64,000 nt of DNA from Phoebastria nigripes (taxonomy: Eukaryota > Chordata > Aves > Procellariiformes > Diomedeidae): the NCBI GenBank assembly GCA_035582835.1, contig JAYKAV010002952.1:392472-456471 (forward strand), in the 5' to 3' direction. The translations under genes were made by a program, and so were the position numbers. Numbering within the stretch: the first letter of the stretch is position 1; every line of letters starts with the position of its first letter. The notes under the pieces were generated by a model. That model did no database searches. It was given only the letters and a program-made list of their open reading frames with translations, and was not told the origin of the DNA. Below, piece after piece: positions 51,901 through 64,000 of this stretch.

Positions 51901-54900
51901 GTCTTATTGTATTTGTTTAAATTGGTTCCACTTCCTACTTTTAGTGGTAAGTATATTTTATGTACTAATCTACATTATTTGAGATCCATCCTCCCTGACC
52001 AGGCTCAGAGAAAAGATGAGGTTTCCTTAGCAACTCACGCTATCACAAAATTTGAAAATGCCCTTCTGAAATACTCAGGTCTTCCTTCAATTTATTATGT
52101 TTGTTCTTACCGCATGGAAAGTATTGCTGTGAGGGAAGCACATATGAACCTTAGGCACTACTGAAGATTTACTCAAATTAAACCACAGTGGCACTTCCCT
52201 AGTATAGAACTGTTTGTACAAGTGTTTTATGGTGAATTCAATAGTCAAGGTTTTGTTTGAGAACTTTTTAGAATGTGATTTTTCTGTTCAGCTGAATAAA
52301 AAACAAGGGTGTGTAGCGATGAGAGACTGCAGTTTTTTTCCAGCAATATTGGCTTACAATGTTGGGTAGAACTGCCTGCTCAACAGAGAACTGATTTACT
52401 ATTTATCCTCACTTGGGACAAGGCATCTGTTTCATCCTTTAAAAATTCAAACACTGAAAGATTTTATATGATAACACCCAAAATTTGGAGGGTAGTTAAG
52501 ATAGGAATAAAGAACTTACTACAAAAATGTCAACTATTAATATTCTCTTTATTTACAATAAGTATGGCTTCCAGAAAGTGCTTTGTAAGAGGAAGGATGT
52601 CACCTTACCTAAATATTAAGCACCAAAGAAAAGTAGACTAACTGGTTTCTGGAGACTTTCCTCTAATGCACAGATCCTGGGGAATGCTTTGCCCTGCAAG
52701 AGAGTTTGGTGATGCTGCAACTCCACTAGTCATTGCCTTGAATGGGTGTTGAGCTGTAACAGCTCTTTCCATTGNGCGCATCTTCATCTCAGGACACAAT
52801 TGTAGCTGCCATTTTCAAAATATTTTAATGCCACAACCTGGAAAAAGTACAATTCCTCCATTTTTGTCTGCTTACCTTGTTTGCACAGTAGCTAATTTCA
52901 CCATCTTAATTATGTGTAACACTATTAATTTCAGCATCAGCTGTGACTCTTCCTCTTCTTATTTTTATACTCAAATAAGCTGTCAGATTGACATAGTTTC
53001 TCTGAGCTTTCAATAATTCTCTTGATGGAATCAAATAATTGAAAAATGCATCACTTTTTGCATAATATTACATGTGATTAATCAATGTGATGAACTATTA
53101 CAGTGTTTTCATTGATTTATGCTAGAATGACTCATCATGTTATGGATACACAAAATATGGTTTCTCTTAATGCATCAAAAGATAAATTTACTCATAGTTT
53201 CTTACATAACATAACTACCCCTACATACAGAACAGGAAACTGCTAGCATAAACAGAATATCTTCTGGCAAATACTGACTAGTTATTGCAGATTTTTAATG
53301 GAAGGTCTTCATTTTGCTATTCTGAAGTCTTTGTCTTTCATTTCAAATGAANACTTCATTTTTTGTCTTTTCTTTGTTATTCCTAATTCCTGCCAATATT
53401 TCACTAGGTATATGGGTCCTTTGCTGTTTTCTTTTGTTTTCTTTTTTTTTTCCCCAGGATTGACTGAATCCTTGGTGTATGATTACACTTGTCTGGTGTT
53501 AATATATGGCTGATAAGCTTAAGTACAGTTAGTATATAAATATTAATAAAGCTATGAAACAAACAACAAGGCATTACAAATGTTTGGCATCAATATCCTA
53601 GTAACTTGATAAGCTTTATTCCAGCTGCCATCAGTGGGAAATGGAACTGAGCAATTCAACAAGGAAATTTCAAGCAATAACTACAAATCCTTCTGTAATC
53701 AGTTCCCAATCATGAATCAGGAGTATTGCTACCAGTATTATCTGTATGGATTTTACTCCTAATGGACAAGAGTCTAGGAGGGACCCCTTTGCCCTCTGTA
53801 ATAATTTCATTGTTTTGCTCCTTACTCATAGACTTGATTCTGCAGCACTGAGCTCACTGCAGATATTTCACATTGAAATAAAAGCAGTGAAAGTCATCTG
53901 CATTGAATTTTGGTCCTCATAAAAGTGAGACTGAAAGCNAAGTCGAACATGCACTGCCAGACAAGCTGGAATATACTATTTTTCCCTTCCACATTTTGCT
54001 TCCTTTAGGTATCTTATAAATCTGTTATTTTCCCACTGTCAAGTGGGATTAAATGTGTGGGGGTTTTTAATTATTTTATTTTTGCAGTTTAATAGCCTTA
54101 AGTCCCATAGCACCACCTGTTCTCATTTTATTCACATGGATAGGAGGGTTNAGTGGGAAGGAAAAGGTATAGACTCTGACACAGGGCAGGAAGACCTGCC
54201 TTCCCCTGCAGCATCCCTTTACAAAGCTACATACTTGACTGCCACTCCACGAGACCAGGCATGGCCCAGGAACATTCATCATGAACATGATATACGGTGT
54301 TGATGCATAGTATAGATTCGCTAGTTCCCACCATAGCACAATGATACACTGCCTGCGTGCCATTACAATGTCAATGAGTACTAAGAATAGCACACACTCT
54401 GTGCTGCAGGGCACTTATGGTCATACATTAAGGTCTGTTGAAATAAAGGATATTTGTCAGACCAGTTTCATAATGGGAAATAGACGTAATTTAAATGTTA
54501 AAAATGGTAAAACTTAACCCTTTGGAAATGCATGGGGTGGAGAAAAGGAAGCGGCAGAAGGAAGAGAAGTTAAACGCTAGTCACTAGACCCAATTCATAG
54601 ACTGGATATCCTTCCAATTATTTAGTCCTCTGTAGAGCTACTCTGCCAAGTCTAAGTGAAGAATTTACATGTATAAGGAGACATTAGATAAAAGAAGGTA
54701 AGAATTACCTATGATTGTTCCTTCCAAATATGGCTATATAAAGTCTGCTATTATAAATTTCTTCAATCATCTATGTCATGACTGTAAAAAGATCTGATGG
54801 AGTTTGAATTCCATATTTTCACATGTTATTTCTGATGCCATGCCTCAGGAAGGCACACCATTCCTTTACATTGCTCTTCTAAGACTAAAACTTCTGTCTG

Positions 54901-56477
54901 CTGTGTGTGCCTTTATAACATTAACAATGTAATTTTGTCAAATATAACTACATCATGCTGCGAAGTGTTCTGAAAAAATGCAACTTTTATTCTAGATATT
55001 ATTTTAACAGAAGACCCATGAGCATTAAAGAGGNGAACCTATAGAAAAGAGGAGGTTCTTCATGTCCCCTAACTTTATGTGCATGAAAATCCCTGAACAC
55101 ATGGAGACCCCTTGATAGAGTCCAGAAGAAAGAAAATATGTCATGCATTCAGATGGAATGAACAGGTACAAGATAGTAACAGTGTTAATACATCTCTGCT
55201 GCTGTATGAAATGGTTGAACAAAGTTAAAAAATCTGAAATTGTGGGGAACTCGGTTTACATAATCCTATGGTCATCGCTATTGGAAAAGAACAACAACAA
55301 AAATAATTGAACTGACAAGGGAAAAAAGGAAAATAAAGCATTTCTTTTTCTTCTTTAGTGCTGCTGTAAAGCATTGGAATAAGAAAATTCGTATGTTAGC
55401 TAACCTTTTTAGAAAGCGTTAAAGACAGCACTAGCTACCCCTTTTGACAGAACACAGGCCATGATGTACTGGACTTAAGACACAGGGTGGCTTTAAGATC
55501 CTGACTTATAGTATAATCACTGAATATAAAATAAGTCAAAACCATCTAGAAGTAGAAGGTAGGAAAGCAAAGACTAAAAATGAATTTTCTACTACCCTAT
55601 AAGCAGACTCTCCTGGTTCAGTACGGCTGTTGGTGAGAGCACAGGCTGAAGCAGTTTAAGTATCTCCCTCCAGATCCAAGCACATAAGCCTGGACCTGCT
55701 TCCCATCTCCAGTGGAAAGGCCCAAGTGCAAAGTAAACATCTGGTCACTGAAGCTGAAGAATCACTAAGTAGGATGTGATCCTCCTTTATACTCTTCTGT
55801 ATAATTTCTGAAACACTTACGCTTTTACAGAGCCAGTACAATGGGCCACTTGAGACTCCAAATGGTACCTTCGCCTTCTGCATCAGCGTGAGGACGAACG
55901 ATTTAATCAGGTTTTATGTCACTTGAATTTTTGTAATTGTATGCAACATGCAATACACATACTAAAGTTTTGTATCAATGTTCTCAGAAAGACAGACACT
56001 CTTACAGGACTTTTCTGGTACTACATCTCTTGAGTGTCACCTTCATTCAAAAATCACTCCCTAATGTTTACAATAAGATATGCAGAAGATATTTATTTCT
56101 TGTCCAGTTCAGGAATATCATTAGTATCTTGCATCCACACCTGCATAAAAGTATAACTGTACCAGGCATTTTGCTCTTAACTTTGAGTCATGGGATGGTA
56201 GTTACTTATGTTACTTTACCTTTGCTTCAGCTAAAAGTTGAGATTTGAGCTTCTGGCAGGAAGTTCTGTTTACTGTTCTTTTTGCTGAGTCTGGGTTTTT
56301 GCATCAACTCAGATTTAACAGTTCTACATCGATGGGACCTGTGCTAATTCTCCCTTTTCCTGTCCTCAGCTGCACATAAAGGATAAAACAGGTGGAATAG
56401 CGGGAAGAACCTAAATGGAGGAACTAGTCTCTCTCAAAAGCTGAACCACACTGGGGACTGGGAGTTAAAGGAGAAAG

Positions 56478-56513
56478 AGTGTGTGTGTGTGCATGGGGGG
56501 TGGGGGGAAAGGG
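56478..56513. repeat. (GT)n microsatellite followed by G-rich tract
   Basis: (GT)6 is followed by GCAT and then GGGGGGTGGGGGGAAAGGG. The G-runs could support a quadruplex with two layers, but do not meet the strict four-runs-of-three pattern. Confidence 0.75.
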
Positions 56514-57980
56514 TAAGAAAAGCGAAAGATAAATCCTATGCTTCAGTGTTCCTCATCAACATGTTCTCAGTGCTGCCTTGATACAAGCCTTTAGTCACTC
56601 GACCCATTCCTCAAAGCTGTAAAGAAATAACCAAATTCCTTTCACAAGATCACCAATATTTTTTCTGTTTAAACATCATTTGGAGAGACAGACAGGGTGA
56701 CTGCTCTTATCTTCCTCTTTTTTGTGCTTCATCTGACAGTTATATTCTCTTTAACCATGTCTGCAAGCAAAACACATCACTTTATATTTCCGGAGGGTCT
56801 CATGTCACTGTAATGATGCATGGCATCCTGTTAAGTCCTTCACATTAAATACGTAACTGAAGGCAATCTGAGTTGTATTCCTGGGGTGACTACAAAGATT
56901 GAAATACTGAAGTTTACTGAAAGCAATGAATCAAAATGACTACAAGCTGGCTGAGCAGAAGAGACATATGAATAAAAGCAGTGTGCCAGATCTTCTACTT
57001 TGTATGCTCTGTAGCTGTTTACACTATTTCAAAATGGGGCACAGTTATTTCTATTCAGATATAATAGCATTTGGACAATCTGGCCTACTGAACTCAGTCT
57101 GTTCAAAAGCAGATACTAAAAATTACTCACCGTTTGCCCAATTAGAGACATTGTTATCCAGTTGCATACCAGCAACATCAGCTAACTGTAGATCTATTTG
57201 GTGTACATGTCTTAGAGTTCCTATGGAATGAAGAAAATAAAATCTTTTACAGAATGACCCATTTGACCACATTTGACTCATTATATGCCTGCTTTAGGAT
57301 GGAATGAATTGGTTTTTTGATATACTTNTTTCTGTCCTTTGATCATTAAAAGATTTAAGAGTTTCTTGCACCAGCAAAGTCATCAATATTTGACCAGATC
57401 CATTGTCACATTGACAGAATTAGCCAATATTCTTGTTAAAAACAAGTGGTTAATCAAATGTCAGCACTAGGTTTAACAGAATCTTCATAAAAGTTCTACA
57501 GCCTGAAATACCTCATGTAAATTAGTCAGTGAGTACTTTCAAAGAAAAAGCACCTTTACATAAGCTGGATCGACTCATACTTTAAAGGAGAGATGCGGGA
57601 GAATCCTAACATTTACCAAAAAAAAAAGTATGGTAATTCAGCTATATTTAGAAGTGAGGAAGTTCTGAGGAAAAAATCTCCCTTCTTGAAGAAAATAGAG
57701 CTCATTAATATTGTCTTTTTTTAATTAAGTATTTGGGTTAAATAGGTGCAGGGTTTATATTTGACTCTTTGACCAATAAGAAGTGTTATAGAACATAAAA
57801 GAGTCTCAGACAACAGGCATTTAGCAACCTGAAGAATTGTGCATGGTTTATCATGTTTCTCAGTTTTCTTTGAGAAAGTAAAGCTTGTGGCTCTGCATGT
57901 GTTTGTAATTATAGGAGTTTGNTTCATGTTTCTTAGGAGTACTAGATCTGAAAATGGTGGGGAAAATTCCTTTCCTTTTT

Positions 57981-58021
57981 TGTTTGNTTGGTTGGTTGGT
58001 TGGTTTTTGTTTGTTTGTTTG
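57981..58021. repeat. (GGTT)n/(TTTG)n microsatellite
   Basis: TTGG units change into TTTG units; one N at 57987. A CR1 3' end starts 47 bases downstream. Confidence 0.85.
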
Positions 58022-58067
58022 GAAATGGCAAGAGTAAAGCCAGCTTCTCTATGCTGGCTTGCACCTG

Positions 58068-58190
58068 AATCACAGAGTCANAGAAACATTTAGGTTGGAA
58101 AAGACCTTTAAGATCATCAAGTCCAACCGTAAACCTAACACTGCCAAGTCCACCACTAAACCATGTCCCTAAGCACAACATCTACACGTA
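58068..58190 (-). mobile_element. CR1 3'-end fragment, minus strand
   Basis: Plus-strand order: AATCACAGAGTCA (the inverted tail), TTTAGGTTGGAAAAGACC, ATCATCAAGTCCAACC, ACTAAACCATGTCCCTAAGC, ending ACACGT. This is the reverse complement of the last 120 bases or so of a bird CR1, with the tail at 58068. Homology stops after ACACGT, as expected for 5' truncation. It is not in frame with any coding sequence. Confidence 0.9.
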
Positions 58191-61100
58191 ACATATCCAG
58201 TAGTATTTCATTAGCCTAAGGAGGAACATTTTTGCAGGTCCTCTGATGAATATCTTTAAGGACCTAAACCTTGAAATTTTGTAGGAGATTTAAAAAATCT
58301 CATAACTTGTCCCTTTTCCTAAAGCTCAGTCACCTTGGGCGGTGCCTGTTGGTGTGTAGAGCAGTCAGCACTGCTTCCAAAGGCAAAATTAAGTCCATTA
58401 CTGGTTGTATCATCTTCCCAGCAGTCGTGACTCAGTAACAGGTCATCAGCTTACTGCTTCCTCTTCATCCATGAACAGCAAAGAGGAACAGTTTTCTACT
58501 GCCTGCATGTCAAACTCAGGCAGTCACAGCAGCTTAACAAGTCGGTATTTCCCNGTGGCAGCTGTCTTTTCAGCTTCAACATTTAAATTCTGAATAAAGA
58601 TTCAGACTTGTTCTCCCTTTTCAAAACTGCTCAAAAACTGTAATATCTAGGTCCAAGATAATCATTTGGTCTAATAGGTGGGTACCGGACCAACATTAGA
58701 AAAGCTTCTCCTATGTCATTAATCCTTCGTGAAACCAACATGAAGAGTATACTTGGGGATACTCTGAACTCCTACGATCCCTTAGGGCAAGAGGAACAGG
58801 GTATAGCTTATAGCGGTCATTACCTTGTGCCACAGAGTTGTGCTCACAGAGATTGGTCTTAGGTTGACAGAAGGCAGATCTGTCTTGAAGCTGCTCTGAT
58901 GCGCCCCAGGTATTCACTGGTACAGTGAGTGCTCTTTCCCACTCCACATCTGTCTTCCCAGGTGGCCATCATCTTTAACATGAGAAACAGGTGAAAGCTG
59001 GGGTCTGATTGTGTAGGCAGCTTGACATATGTGGGTTATGAAATACTGTTCTTTACTTCAGGAAGTACAAGCTCCTAAGTCTAGCCAGGAAACTGTAAGC
59101 ATAAATATGTGAGTGGTTACACAGGTGTTTATAGCATTCATGGAAGATGTAACAATCAGGAGTATCTCTGCTTCTCACTTTTATTATAAAATATGGTAAG
59201 AGTTTGTGGTGACATCCCCATTTATTTATTTAGTCCTCTACTACTACTGCTGCTGTTATCTTGTGATAAGAGGCAGCAAAGTTAATAAAATACAAATGAG
59301 CTTTCCCATTTTTTTCCCTTCCACTGCAGATGTACCCTGGTTACATTTTACTCCTAAAGAATAAGCAGTTTGTACCACCATGATATTTCTGTAGTCTTAA
59401 TCGTTATATACATGTGAGAACAGGAAATTATAGGGAACTGAGTCATTTTATTAAGCAAAGTGTGTTTGACTAAGCTACACACCAAGGACAAAGCCATAGC
59501 AGTGTTTCACCAGTTATGGAGTTTCCCAGGGAAGGTGTTACAGGTAAGAAATAAATGTTCCTTCCTAATCTTCGTTTGTTCTGGGAGGTAGCACTTAGAT
59601 GATGGTGCATAACTGCTGGCAAGTTATCAGTTACCCTGCCTCCACCTATTTCTGGTCTATGCCCCCACGCCCACCCAAGTACAGCTTTATATCCTTACAT
59701 GAGTAAGCACTCAGGGTTGAGAAATCACACAATGGTTATATGTAAATAGAATACAAATGCAGCCTCATTGAATAGAGCACATATTGACTGTTGTGCTCCT
59801 GAAACACANGGTACAGATTATACTGCTTCAGAGTAAAATGAAATACAATTTGATTTTCTAAGAGAGACGAAGTGAGCATCAGAGCAAGTTAAACAGTACA
59901 CGCTGTGAGTCTCTACAGAGGAAAAATAGTGTCAAAAACCTTAGTCAGAGGTTAATTGATAATCAGCTGAATTATTCATTTGTTATTAATCATTACTAAT
60001 GAGAAACATTAGAATAATCAATGTTCCAGCCCAGTGCTTTGCCAGATGTCATGTTAATTGCAACTGAAGANAGCAGTAGCTTAGCAAAATACGGAAACAA
60101 TTAGCATGATTGACTCAAAGCAACCTCATGCCTCTCTGGAGTATTGTTCTAGCAGTACTATAGAACAGTATAAAATTCTCTGGGTTTGCAGAGTGAGAAA
60201 AGAGAATTCCTAATAGCCTTTGATATAATCCTGTTTTGTCTCATAAAAGGTAAAAATTACAGTAAATCTGACATAAGCAAATATATTTTCTTGGAGAGAT
60301 TACAATCACAGGCTTATAAGCAAGGAACTACAAAAGAACTTACAGTGAATAAAATGCTAACACCAGCAGTGTTAATGGCTAATTGAAATTAAAATCTACT
60401 CTTTCCCCAGTGAAAAATGTGTTGAGTTTTAATATTCCCAATAAAATTTCACTTTTAAATTATGCTTTATGACCTGAAACAACAATAAACCACTAAACTG
60501 CCATGCTGTTATTCAAAATATGCAAAGTAGGTTCTTAAACTACAGGTATTGTAAAATGCCAAGGAGTTAAATTTTATTCTATACAGAGATGAGATTTCAT
60601 TCCGTGGCTGGAACAGGAGCTTTCGTCTGGTTTAGACCGATGAAGCTGCAGGACTGGATGCAACCAGAGAAATTATGTTAGGGGAATGTGGAGGAGGATA
60701 TGTACATCCAGTACAACATCTCCCCATCACATAACATCGACCATCTCTCTATCTCTCCCCACCCAGTTTGACCCTCAGCTGCAAGCAGAAAGCTAGGANA
60801 TCTGTCTCCACACCAGGGACTCCAGGTGGCTCCACTCTAACCTTACATTTGCTCCTATCATTCAGTGGCTCAGAGAAGTGGGCTTTAGGAGCAGAGAGTC
60901 CAGAGCAGTACTGCCATCACCCATCAAAGAAAGAATTGGGACAGGCATGTGTAACACCAGTGCATGCACATCTGAACAGGGTTCCTGAAAGTTAAGCACA
61001 CACTGAGTCTGCCTAATGAATGTGGCTGAGCTGCCTATCAGTTTTTTAATCAACCATGAACAATGGGGTACCATACAAACTAGTGTAATCAGATTATAAT

Positions 61101-63184
61101 CTTGGGTGACTGGGATATATATATAACACAAAACTATTACTAATTGACTCTGACACTGAAACTAGGATGAATTTTTTGATTCTCATTGGAAAAGTTGGTT
61201 AAAAGCATACACACCTTGATCATCAGTGTGTCCAGTCCTCTGTGTGAACCACAGTTCCTAATCGTGGAATCCTGTTCGACAATTAAAAATCAGCAGTGAT
61301 CCTGTCTGCTTTATTTGATTTGCATAAGGTGGGGGCTAGAAAAAGTTTCCTCACTGAAGGTTGGCTTGTGTCTAAGGTGTCTAGGCTAGACCCCTGGCAT
61401 GCTCTCACAGGAGTGAGGTCTCCCATAACATGCCCTGCACTGAAGCTAGAAGGAATGAAGGACATCAATCAAAGGGAAGATTCTGCTACAAACACGTATT
61501 TCTGTGATGTCCTGGGTACCTGCTGATCTAAAGTGAAGTTTAGTGCTTAAGATTTAAGTTATAATACTTTATTTAGCTAGGCACATTTAAGGTTTGTTTG
61601 TGTCTTATCCATATAACAAACACTGCTGTGTTGCTTTCAGCAGAGGAACATGGAAAATGCTACAGTGATCTAGAAAAAAGATTCTGACAGGTCTTTCTCC
61701 ATGAGGTTTCTGAGTTTTGGAATTGTGACATGTAGCCAAAAGTCCTGGGCTTTAGTGCAAACTGCCCTAAAAGTTCATGTGGCTGAGCTGGCAAAGACAG
61801 TAGAGGGGCAGGAGTTTGCAAGAGTTTCATTGTGAGCACAAGAATAGTTTTGTGGTTGTTTATTTTTCTTATATATAGATATGCAGTTTGTTGTGTTGGA
61901 TGTTTTTTCTGCAATACCTCGGGACTGCTTTTTATAATCAGTCAGGATATCTGTAGTGTGGGATACACACATTCTGTGATTTTAAAATAACAAAATGAAA
62001 TTGGTGAGTGGAGTCTTGAAATAATGGAGAAGCTGTTCTTCAAGCACTAACAGAGATCCCTTCAGGCATTTCATTCTACCCCAGAGAGCAAAGAAGCACT
62101 CAGTCTAAGAAATAAAATAAAGCAGGTTTACTTTTTGACTCTTACTTTGGCTTTTTTTCCATGATACATCTTCTTCTGGCATCTTCTGTACTAGTTCACT
62201 TCATGTAAAGAGTTGATCTTTCCCCCCCCAAGGATGTTAGGCTCACTTATTTCTTGTTGTTTTTTTTAAATCCTGGAAAGTTGGTGGTGCAAGACTGTTC
62301 ATTCCCTCCTTTGCAACATACTGGCTTTTACCTGAGAATCAGCACACCCTGCAAGAACACTGACTATCACTTTGATGGATTTGGTTTTGTCACATAATTA
62401 TAAAAGTTTCACTTGTTTATGGGAATAATTTTAAATAATTTAACAGTGCTCCAATTGTTGCATGTAGATTACAGCATTAAAAATTTACCAGAGAAACTTA
62501 GCTTGTGTCTACGTGTTCTGAAGCAAGAATACTGAAGTCCCCACATACTTGCTACTTGACCATATGCAGCTATTTCAAAACTCATAACTGACCTGAAAGT
62601 CTGCAAAATCAATGTTGTGTACAGACATGGTTTGAGCTCTGCATGTGTAGCTGGACGTGCAGGACAGATCTGAGAACTATTTCAGAACCACAGTTTTCTG
62701 GTTCACTGAATGACATTAAGCAGTGTNCATGAATTGCGAGGTAATGAACGGATCTTTTACAGTCAGAAAGTACCTTGCAGTTTTCCTTAATTATTTTATG
62801 AGAGCTACCCAATTCTTCCCCCTCGCCTTTACTTTTGAGGGAAGAAAAAGAATAAGCTATTATTTAGTTACCCTAAAATCATCTTATCCCTGTTAAAAAG
62901 GAGAGAACATATGTCCATAGACTGATAAACGTGACATCTTACAGCAGGAGGAAAGAGATTTATTACATCTGTATATATGCAGAAGAATGAGATGTCTTTG
63001 GACTGGACTCCAGTTCAGCTCCTCTTGCATTTAAATAACATTCCATTTCCTGTTGATAGACAACAATAAAAATCTCAGAAATCAGCAAGTAGCAGCTATT
63101 AGTTCAAAAGGGGAAAAGAGAATAAGGAAACTCTCATGTGAACATGGCTTTGCAAATCAGAGCTCAACCATACCGCTAAGCAAA
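58191..63184. other. Unique AT-rich non-coding DNA
   Basis: No gene is recognised and the open frames are under 90 codons. The stretch 59950-60115 is dense in TAAT/ATTA motifs and is described under findings. A short C-run (CCCCCCCC) lies at 62222-62229. Confidence 0.55.
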
Positions 63185-63410
63185 TTGCCAATTAGGACTA
63201 GAAGGGGCCTTGAAAGACTGACTAATCTGTCTTGGATATATGGGCTATATGTTTGTCTAATCTATTTTTAGAAGACCTCCAAAAGAAAGCAATGCACAAT
63301 GTCACTGTTTCACTTCTAGTGCTTCTCTTCTCTAAGAATTAGACATTTGGTTTTTCCTGTTAACTGACTTAAATTTCCTTTGATGCTCACTGAGCACATT
63401 TTTATCATCC
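63185..63410 (-). mobile_element. Ancient CR1-like 3' portion, minus strand, highly diverged
   Basis: In order on the plus strand are ACTAGAAGGGGCCTTGAAAG, GTTTGTCTAATCTATTTTTA, AGACCTCCAAA, and near the end TTAGACATTTGGTTTTTCCT and ACTTAAATTTCCTTTGATGC. This is the order of blocks in the inverted 3' region of old amniote CR1: AGGGACCTTGAAAGG, TTGTCTAACCTG, ACCTCCA, GTTTTTCCTAATGTC, CCTAAACCTCCC. The match is interrupted and the tail is not preserved. If right, this copy may predate the bird radiation. The open frame at 63053-63271 overlaps it and is not a gene. Confidence 0.6.
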
Positions 63411-64000
63411 ATTTTTATTGTACACGGAGAAACAATTGATAATGCTTCTTTTCAGAAAAATTTTTAATAGTAAAGAACTTCAAAACTTTACTTTGATGAA
63501 GACTTCATGTCTCCAAAATCCAGTCTTCTTTTCCAGCAGTTGGTCTAGCAGAAGACATTTTTCTTTCCTAAAAATCTGACATTTCTCCCACGTCTAGACA
63601 GTTATGCTGCTGTTTTTTTCACTTTTTTACACAAAATTATAAGTTTTCTTCAAAATGTCTTAATGTATTCACTAAACCTTCCAGCATTTTTGCTTTACTT
63701 TTATCAATAACAAATTCCTCCTGCATTCTCACTTGTATCATGTCTTCCTTTTCCTATCCACAGATCCCTTTTCTCTTATGCAGCATTCAAAGTCCCGCTT
63801 CTTTACTGCATGTTGTGAGCCTCCCCATACACACGGTTCTGTAAATGTCACATTAACCCTCTTTCCAACATATATATTCTTTTATTTCCCAGGAACTTTT
63901 TATAACCTTGACAGCAAGCTTTTGTTTAGATTCAGGCTATGTCCCCACTGTCCCTGGGAGTACAAGCCATGGAGTAGATGAAGTGTATCCTATTTTCTGA
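63411..64000. other. Unique AT-rich non-coding DNA
   Basis: I see no gene or repeat. The plus-strand frame at 63733-63981 (82 codons) has no recognisable motif. Confidence 0.55.

Larger units (their letters stand above)
44743..58067. other. Unique AT-rich non-coding DNA
   Basis: No gene, RNA gene or clear transposon is recognised. Contents listed elsewhere are the G-rich/poly(A) composite at 45449-45503, a GT microsatellite at 48969 and a G-rich tract at 56495. T-rich runs lie at 47151-47176 and 48112-48125. A G-run (GGGGGGGTGGGTG) lies near 49880. All open frames are short; the longest, 52309-52641 (110 codons) and 56926-57231 (101 codons), are not recognised. Confidence 0.55.

Noticed and set aside
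1..64000. tRNA, rRNA or other structured RNA genes
   Set aside because: I saw no tRNA A/B-box pair with a cloverleaf and no rRNA or snRNA signature; a covariance-model scan would be needed to exclude small ones.

Overview
This window looks like non-coding vertebrate DNA, almost certainly from a bird. The best evidence is the repeat content. Several fragments of the CR1 LINE are present, some ending in the short 3' tail built from copies of ATTCTATG. Two copies of one ERV-L-like long terminal repeat (LTR) family, of a type common in bird genomes, are also present. There are no recognisable SINEs, L1 elements or tRNA-derived repeats. The background is AT-rich, poor in CpG and lightly repeated. 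The single Ns, plus one 640-base run of Ns inside a CR1, mark this as a draft assembly. I place it in birds with confidence, probably Neoaves from the LTR type, but cannot name the species.

I found no protein-coding gene. Every open reading frame is short (about 150 codons or fewer once the N gap is discounted), has no family signature, and sits in a repeat, in GC-rich low-complexity DNA or in ordinary AT-rich sequence. The exceptions are reading frames that belong to decayed CR1 reverse transcriptase or endonuclease. The window is either intergenic or part of a very large intron; the sequence does not decide which.

Layout: 1-462 is an LTR on the minus strand, cut by the window edge. 463-9569 is unique AT-rich DNA with small tandem repeats. 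9570-10705 is an old minus-strand CR1 interior (endonuclease to reverse transcriptase). 10706-23731 is unique DNA with a probable ancient CR1 3' end near 22.6 kb and a perfect 13-bp inverted repeat at 14.1 kb. 23737-24330 is a complete solo LTR on the plus strand with an exact 5-bp target-site duplication. 24390-24880 is an unusual GC-rich block, and 25205-25258 holds a polyadenylation signal followed by 32 A. 31883-32669 is a plus-strand CR1 whose middle is the assembly gap. 43497-44742 holds two CR1 copies in the same orientation, separated by a C-rich tract. 45449-45503 is a G-quadruplex-type tract joined to 30 A. 58068-58190 and about 63185-63410 are minus-strand CR1 3' portions, one moderately old and one ancient. 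The rest is unique DNA without recognisable features.

Nothing here works together as a pathway. The history that can be read is repeated retrotransposon insertion and decay in neutral-looking DNA. I did not find a convincing new biological system; the items worth a second look are structural (solo LTR scar, DNA-structure motifs, a possible poly(A) retrocopy, a GC-rich island, possible enhancer-like motif clusters).
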